This document shows, one piece after another, positions 12,752-16,642 of a DNA stretch of 16,642 nucleotides. Positions within the stretch are counted from its first letter, which is position 1; each line of letters starts with the position of its first letter. The DNA is from Methanosarcinaceae archaeon. Its GTDB lineage: Archaea; Halobacteriota; Methanosarcinia; Methanosarcinales; Methanosarcinaceae. Where the stretch lies: the NCBI GenBank assembly GCA_030655675.1, contig JAUSPM010000047.1, positions 1-16,642 on the forward strand. Direction: 5' to 3'. The notes under the pieces were generated by a model, which was given only the letters and a program-made list of their open reading frames with translations, searched no databases and was not told the origin of the DNA. Both the position numbers and the translations under genes were made by a program.

Positions 12752-13968
12752 TTAAAGAAAAAGATTTGCCGGATGGGTGGAAAATTAAGGAATTGAGGGA
12801 TGTCTGCTTAAGCAAAGGAGAATATGGATCAGGGGCACGTGCGATCGAATATGATTCTAAAAAACCAAGGTATGTTAGAATTACAGATATTGATGATAAT
12901 GGCTGTTTGAAAAACAAAAATAAAGTATCTCCAAGTATAATCGAGGAAAAATGTCTCCTTGAGGATGGAGATTTACTGTTTGCTCGTTCAGGCTCAGTTG
13001 GAAAAACATATCTTTACAATAAAAATGATGGTTTTTGCCAATATGCTGGATATCTTATAAAATTTAAGCCCAATTCTGAAATTATCGATTCTAATTATCT
13101 ACAGTATCTTACTAAAACTTCTTATTATTGGAATTGGATTAATTCGAAACAAAATGCAGTGACTATTAATAATATAAATGCTAAAAAATATGCAGAATTA
13201 AAAATCCCACTTCCACCACTCCAAACCCAAAAGAAAATCATTGTCATTCTTGAAAAAGCCGAGAGGCTCAAGGAGTGGAGAAAAGAAGCTGACGAGCTGA
13301 CCGATGAGTTCTTGAAAAGCACGTTTTTGGAGATGTTTGGCGATCCTGTCACGAATCCAAATGAATGGAATGTAAAAAAACTAAACGATATTATATTGAA
13401 TATTGAAGCTGGATGGAGTGTAAACGGAGAGCAAAGAAGACGCAAAGAAAATGAATTTGCTGTATTGAAAATAAGTGCAGTAACTTCAGGATTTTTCATA
13501 CCAGATGAACATAAGGTAATCACCAATTGTGAAAATCTAAAAAAAATCATCACCCCTGAAAAAGGGGATCTTTTGTTTAGTCGAGCAAATACTCACGAGC
13601 TTGTCGGTGCAACTTGCATCGTTCGAGATAATTATCCATATTTACTATTGCCAGATAAATTATGGAAAATAAAACTCGATGAGCAAAAAAATAGTTCTGA
13701 ATATCTAAAATTTATATTGAGTCATCCAGCAATAAGAGGAGAAATATCTAAACATGCTACTGGATCTAGTGGTTCAATGCTTAATATATCAATGAGCAAA
13801 TTGAAATCAATACCTATTATTGTACCACCCATCGAACTCCAAAATAAATTCGCATCCATCGTCCAGCAAGTCGAACAAATGCGAGAACATCAGAGCCAAT
13901 CAAAACATCACATTGATGATTTATTCAATGTCCTGATGCAAAAAGCATTCAAAGGGGAGTTGATGTGA
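12748..13968 (+). CDS. hsdS: Type I restriction-modification specificity subunit (HsdS)
   Basis: The 406-residue protein has two target-recognition domains, about 1-150 and 205-345. Each is followed by a conserved helical spacer: IPLPPLQTQKKI at 153-164 leading into KAERLKEWRKEADELTDEFL, and IIVPPIELQNKFASIV leading into QQVEQMREHQSQSKHHIDDLF. The PPL/PPI-x-x-Q motif heading each spacer is diagnostic. HsdS chooses the bipartite DNA target for both methylation by HsdM and cleavage by HsdR. Both recognition domains appear intact and the coding sequence is notably AT-rich, as common for exchangeable recognition domains. It overlaps the RHH-like gene by four bases and is followed one base later by the Bro-N/DinD-like gene. 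The target sequence cannot be predicted from inspection. Confidence 0.94.
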   Translation: MIKEKDLPDGWKIKELRDVCLSKGEYGSGARAIEYDSKKPRYVRITDIDDNGCLKNKNKVSPSIIEEKCLLEDGDLLFARSGSVGKTYLYNKNDGFCQYAGYLIKFKPNSEIIDSNYLQYLTKTSYYWNWINSKQNAVTINNINAKKYAELKIPLPPLQTQKKIIVILEKAERLKEWRKEADELTDEFLKSTFLEMFGDPVTNPNEWNVKKLNDIILNIEAGWSVNGEQRRRKENEFAVLKISAVTSGFFIPDEHKVITNCENLKKIITPEKGDLLFSRANTHELVGATCIVRDNYPYLLLPDKLWKIKLDEQKNSSEYLKFILSHPAIRGEISKHATGSSGSMLNISMSKLKSIPIIVPPIELQNKFASIVQQVEQMREHQSQSKHHIDDLFNVLMQKAFKGELM

Positions 13969-13969
13969 T

Positions 13970-14812
13970 ATGGGACAAAATGACAACAAGATCATAGTAT
14001 TTGAAGACAAAAAAATAAGACGAATATGGGATGATGATGAATGGTATTATTCTGTTGCGGATATTATTGATGTTTTGACAGAGAGTGTCAATGTCAGAGA
14101 TTATTGGTATAGATTGAAAAAAAGGGAGCGGGAATCAAGTGGAATTGAGTTGTCGACATTTTGTCGACAACTGAAAATACAATCTTCAGATGGTAAATAT
14201 TACAGTACTGACTGTGCAAATACGGAATCTCTTTTCAGGATAATACAGTCAATCCCATCCCAAAAAGCGGAACCATTCAAGAGATGGCTGGCAAAAGTTG
14301 GCTATGAAAGAATTCAGGAAATTGAAAATCCTGAGATTGCACAGGAAAGAATGAAAGAACTGTATGAGCAAAAAGGATATTCAAAAGACTGGATTGACAA
14401 ACGTCTACGTGGAATTGCAATCAGGCAGGAGTTGACAGATGAATGGAAAGACAGGGGCGTGGATGAAAAAATTGAGTATGCGATACTCACAAATGAAATA
14501 TCCAAAGCAACTTTTGGGAAAAACGTTGGTGAATATAAGCAGTTCAAAAAATTAAAACAAGAAAATTTGAGGGATCACATGACTGATCTGGAATTGATAT
14601 TTTCAATGCTTGGCGAAAAAGTGACTACAGAGATAACTCAAAATGAAGATGCAAATGGATTTTTCGAGTGTAAAGGTGCTGCTAAAAGGGGTGGCAGAGT
14701 TGCAGGAAATGCACGAATTGATGCTGAAAAAGAAATCGGCAAACCAATTGTTTCCAAAGACAACTATTTGATTGAACCGGAAAAACAAAAGAAACTCAAA
14801 AAAGGAGATTAA
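13970..14812 (+). CDS. Bro-N / DinD-like protein embedded in the hsd operon
   Basis: The 280-residue protein starts with a Bro-N-type domain (about 8-112). It contains KKIRRIWDDDEWYYSVADIIDVL, then RDYWYRLKKRERE, then LKIQSSDGKYYSTDCANTESLFRIIQSIPSQKAEPFKRWLA, the pattern of phage antirepressor N-termini. The rest (about 115-260: YEQKGYSKDWIDKRLRGIAIRQELTDEW, YAILTNEISKATFG, and GGRVAGNARID) matches DNA-damage-inducible protein D. Such proteins are nucleic-acid-binding or regulatory, but DinD's exact role is unclear outside E. coli, where it affects RecA. It is packed between hsdS (one base away) and hsdM (one base away), so it is cotranslated with the methylation core and may modulate it. 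A GGAG lies ten bases before the ATG. Confidence 0.87.
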   Translation: MGQNDNKIIVFEDKKIRRIWDDDEWYYSVADIIDVLTESVNVRDYWYRLKKRERESSGIELSTFCRQLKIQSSDGKYYSTDCANTESLFRIIQSIPSQKAEPFKRWLAKVGYERIQEIENPEIAQERMKELYEQKGYSKDWIDKRLRGIAIRQELTDEWKDRGVDEKIEYAILTNEISKATFGKNVGEYKQFKKLKQENLRDHMTDLELIFSMLGEKVTTEITQNEDANGFFECKGAAKRGGRVAGNARIDAEKEIGKPIVSKDNYLIEPEKQKKLKKGD

Positions 14813-14813
14813 C

Positions 14814-16301
14814 ATGCTAGACACCGAATTAAAATCTAAAATAAATCAGCTCTGGGACAAGTTCTGGAGTGGCGGTATATCCAACCCACTGCAAGCAATT
14901 GAACAGATGTCATATCTCCTATTCATGAAAAGGCTGGAAGATGAGGATATCGCACGAGAGCAGGATTCTCAATTGTCAGGAAAAAAATATAGATCAATCT
15001 TCGAGGGGAACGAGGAGTGCAAGTGGTCGAAGTGGTCAAATCTTCCTGCTGTTGATATTTTGAATCACGTAAGAGACGATGTTTTTCCATTCTTAAGAAA
15101 ACTTGGCGGCGAAGATTCGCTTTATGCCACCTACATGACAGATGCAGTTTTCACAATACCAACACCATCCCTGCTTATTGAAGCCGTGAAGATCATAGAC
15201 GGCATGCACATAAAAGAGCAGAACAGGGACACTAAAGGTGACATATACGAATACCTGTTATCAGAATTGAAAACCGCAGGCAAGAACGGACAATTCAGAA
15301 CGCCCAGACATATTATCAAAATGATGGTCGAGTTAGTAAACCCGCAGATCGGGCAAGCAATCTGCGATCCTGCCTGTGGAACTGCCGGATTTCTGGTTGC
15401 TGCCTATGAACACATCTTGAAAAATAACACATCCTGCGATCTCATCAAAACAGATGAACAGGGGAATGAATACAATTTCAAGAGTGACAGGTTAAGCGAA
15501 AAACAATGGGAAATACTGAGAAACAGCACTCTCTGGGGTTTTGACATTGACCAGACAATGACAAGGATCTCACTCATGAACCTGATGATGCATGGCATCA
15601 CCAATCCAAACATCAAACAGATAAACACGCTTTCAACAAGATACGATGAAGCAAACCACTATGACATAGTGTTAGCAAATCCGCCATTCAAAGGAAGCAT
15701 AGACGCATCAGAGATAAGCGGAGAATTAAAAATCAGCACAAAGAAAACCGAGATCCTCTACCTTGAACTGATGTACAACATCCTTACAAGCGGCGGCAAG
15801 TGCGCCGTAATCGTGCCGGATGGTGTTCTGTTCGGCAATTCTAATGCCCACAAAAAGATTCGTACCAAATTGCTGGAAGAGTGCCGACTGGATGCAGTAA
15901 TCTCAATGCCATCAGGGGTCTTCAAACCCTATGCAGGAGTGTCCACAGGGATACTGGTATTCACCAAAGGGGAACCAACCAAAAAGGTCTGGTTCTATGA
16001 CATGACATCCGATGGTTACAGTCTGGACGACAAACGGACTTTCATAGATGGAAAAGGCGACATCACGGATATTGTGGATAAATTCAATAGAAGAGATGAA
16101 CTCGATCTTAAAGATCGTAAAGCAAAGTGTTTCTTTGTTCCGTTTGACGAAATAAAAGGGAATGATTACGATCTGAGCATTTCGAAATATAAAGAAATCG
16201 AATATGAAGAGATCGATTATGAAAAGCCAGGATTGATCAAAGAGAAAATACTTGATCTGGAAAATAAAATAATTGCGACACTGGGAGAACTTGATATTTG
16301 A
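14814..16301 (+). CDS. hsdM: Type I restriction-modification DNA methyltransferase subunit (HsdM)
   Basis: The 495-residue adenine-N6 methyltransferase has an N-terminal HsdM helical domain (ELKSKINQLWDKFWSGG, then PLQAIEQMSYLLFMKRLED) and GQFRTPRHI at 159-167. The S-adenosylmethionine motif DPACGTAG is at 185-192 and catalytic NPPF is at 289-292. With HsdS it methylates the host's recognition sites. The ATG at 14814 is preceded by AGGAG six bases upstream and begins one base after the DinD-like stop; a longer in-frame reading from 14772 overlaps that gene and lacks support. All catalytic motifs are intact. Unusually hsdM is the last gene, separated from hsdS by the DinD-like gene. An imperfect palindrome follows the stop. 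Confidence 0.96.
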   Translation: MLDTELKSKINQLWDKFWSGGISNPLQAIEQMSYLLFMKRLEDEDIAREQDSQLSGKKYRSIFEGNEECKWSKWSNLPAVDILNHVRDDVFPFLRKLGGEDSLYATYMTDAVFTIPTPSLLIEAVKIIDGMHIKEQNRDTKGDIYEYLLSELKTAGKNGQFRTPRHIIKMMVELVNPQIGQAICDPACGTAGFLVAAYEHILKNNTSCDLIKTDEQGNEYNFKSDRLSEKQWEILRNSTLWGFDIDQTMTRISLMNLMMHGITNPNIKQINTLSTRYDEANHYDIVLANPPFKGSIDASEISGELKISTKKTEILYLELMYNILTSGGKCAVIVPDGVLFGNSNAHKKIRTKLLEECRLDAVISMPSGVFKPYAGVSTGILVFTKGEPTKKVWFYDMTSDGYSLDDKRTFIDGKGDITDIVDKFNRRDELDLKDRKAKCFFVPFDEIKGNDYDLSISKYKEIEYEEIDYEKPGLIKEKILDLENKIIATLGELDI

Positions 16302-16335
16302 ATAAACTGTTTATACTTTGATAATCCATATTTTG

Positions 16336-16381
16336 CCCCTACATTTTTACAAAAATATAGAATTTTGTCATTTTGTAGGGG
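16336..16381 (+). terminator. Imperfect palindrome after hsdM, possible terminator
   Basis: CCCCTACA (16336-16343) and TGTAGGGG (16374-16381) are perfect inverted arms. The flanking inner bases (ATTTTTACAAAAAT on the left, ATTTTGTCATTTTG on the right) extend the pairing imperfectly. It lies 35 bases after the hsdM stop. It could end the hsd transcript or be another small repeat element. Confidence 0.4.
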
Positions 16382-16445
16382 TAACACCAACCGGAGTTAA
16401 AAGCAATTCAACATGAACTGATATCGGCATTATTCCAAAATTCAA
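16382..16445. repeat. 64-base direct repeat, copy 1
   Basis: The 64 bases beginning TAACACCAACCGGAG and ending CCAAAATTCAA are identical to 16579-16642. The copies are 197 bases apart and enclose a CCGCAGAG hairpin. Confidence 0.9.
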
Positions 16446-16473
16446 TTATTCCAATCAATATTGAACAAAATTT

Positions 16474-16550
16474 CACCGCAGAGCGCGCCGAGTACGCAGA
16501 GAAGGGGTGCATACAAATTAACAACTCTGCGCTCTCTGCGTCCTCTGCTG
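16474..16550. repeat. CCGCAGAG-family hairpin downstream of hsdM
   Basis: The left arm begins at 16476 with CCGCAGAG and continues in nine-base CGCAGAG-NN units, one of them altered (CGCCGAG). The right arm 16525-16550 is the inverted form (CTCTGCG units). The same family occurs at 7346-7384 and 7805-7883. Here no GxxExxY gene is present in the window. Confidence 0.82.
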
Positions 16551-16578
16551 TTGATCTTTTTTCCATTCATTCCGACAA

Positions 16579-16642
16579 TAACACCAACCGGAGTTAAAAG
16601 CAATTCAACATGAACTGATATCGGCATTATTCCAAAATTCAA
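16579..16642. repeat. 64-base direct repeat, copy 2 (reaches window edge)
   Basis: This is identical to 16382-16445 over all 64 visible bases. Because it ends exactly at the window edge the true repeat may be longer. Confidence 0.9.

Larger units (their letters stand above)
16302..16642. other. Gene-free 340-base tail rich in repeats
   Basis: No coding region is credible here. It contains an imperfect palindrome just after hsdM, a CCGCAGAG-family hairpin, and two perfect copies of a 64-base sequence, the second cut by the window edge. Confidence 0.6.

Noticed and set aside
13125..13553. Minus-strand open frame of 142 codons inside hsdS
   Set aside because: Phenylalanine/serine-rich antisense reading of an AT-rich recognition domain; hsdS on the plus strand is certain.
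14772..14813. Longer HsdM start at 14772
   Set aside because: It would overlap the DinD-like gene by 41 bases. The ATG at 14814 has an AGGAG six bases upstream and matches the HsdM N-terminus.
16442..16642. Minus-strand open frame of 66 codons at the right edge
   Set aside because: It is made almost entirely of the CCGCAGAG hairpin and the 64-base repeat. The peptide is a translation of repeat DNA with no ribosome binding site or family resemblance.
16382..16642. Start of a CRISPR array from the 64-base repeats
   Set aside because: Only two copies are visible, the unit is too long, and the 133-base interval contains a palindromic repeat, not a spacer.

Overview
The window reads as a euryarchaeal chromosome segment from a methanogen or a close methane-oxidising relative, most likely in or near the Methanosarcinales. 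The evidence is archaeal 4-phosphopantoate--beta-alanine ligase, methanogenesis marker protein 2, a short archaeal-type NifB, a DUF366/QueE/QueD/QueC set for deazaguanine (archaeosine) synthesis, archaeal TATA-type promoters and GGTGA/GGAG ribosome binding sites. The order-level placement is inference; no rRNA or tRNA is present to confirm it.

Region 1 (1-5.4 kb) is housekeeping and metabolism. It holds a truncated pantothenate/CoA pathway ligase and, just upstream of it, an SPFH/prohibitin-like membrane protein, a small four-helix membrane protein, a PPOX-type flavin-binding protein, an unrecognised 97-residue protein, methanogenesis marker 2 (TTG start) and a stand-alone nifB. Short AT-rich intergenic stretches carry TATA boxes, one strong stem-loop between convergent genes, and an AT-rich simple repeat enclosed by an inverted repeat.

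Region 2 (5.4-8.7 kb, minus strand) is a deazaguanine operon: queC, DUF366, queE, queD, with 1-4 base overlaps among the last three. It is interrupted by a GxxExxY gene enclosed by 39-base near-identical direct repeats of the CCGCAGAG-NN-CGCAGAG family. QueE carries a threonine-rich insert written by a 12-bp tandem repeat. Downstream of queD lie two oppositely oriented GC-rich hairpins about 150 bp apart.

Region 3 (8.8-16.3 kb, plus strand) is a type I restriction-modification locus in an unusual order: hsdR, a 49-residue protein plus GNAT acetyltransferase, a ribbon-helix-helix-like protein, hsdS, a Bro-N/DinD-like protein, hsdM. hsdR, the small protein/GNAT pair and the RHH-hsdS-DinD-hsdM group each appear to have their own TATA promoter. 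Dyads sit on or beside the first two, so the locus looks like three transcription units that could be controlled separately. The final 340 bases have no gene but hold an imperfect palindrome, another CCGCAGAG hairpin and a perfect 64-base direct repeat running to the window edge.

The best candidates for something under-described are the regulatory or toxin-antitoxin-like genes nested in the hsd locus, and the repeat-bounded GxxExxY cassette inside the que operon.
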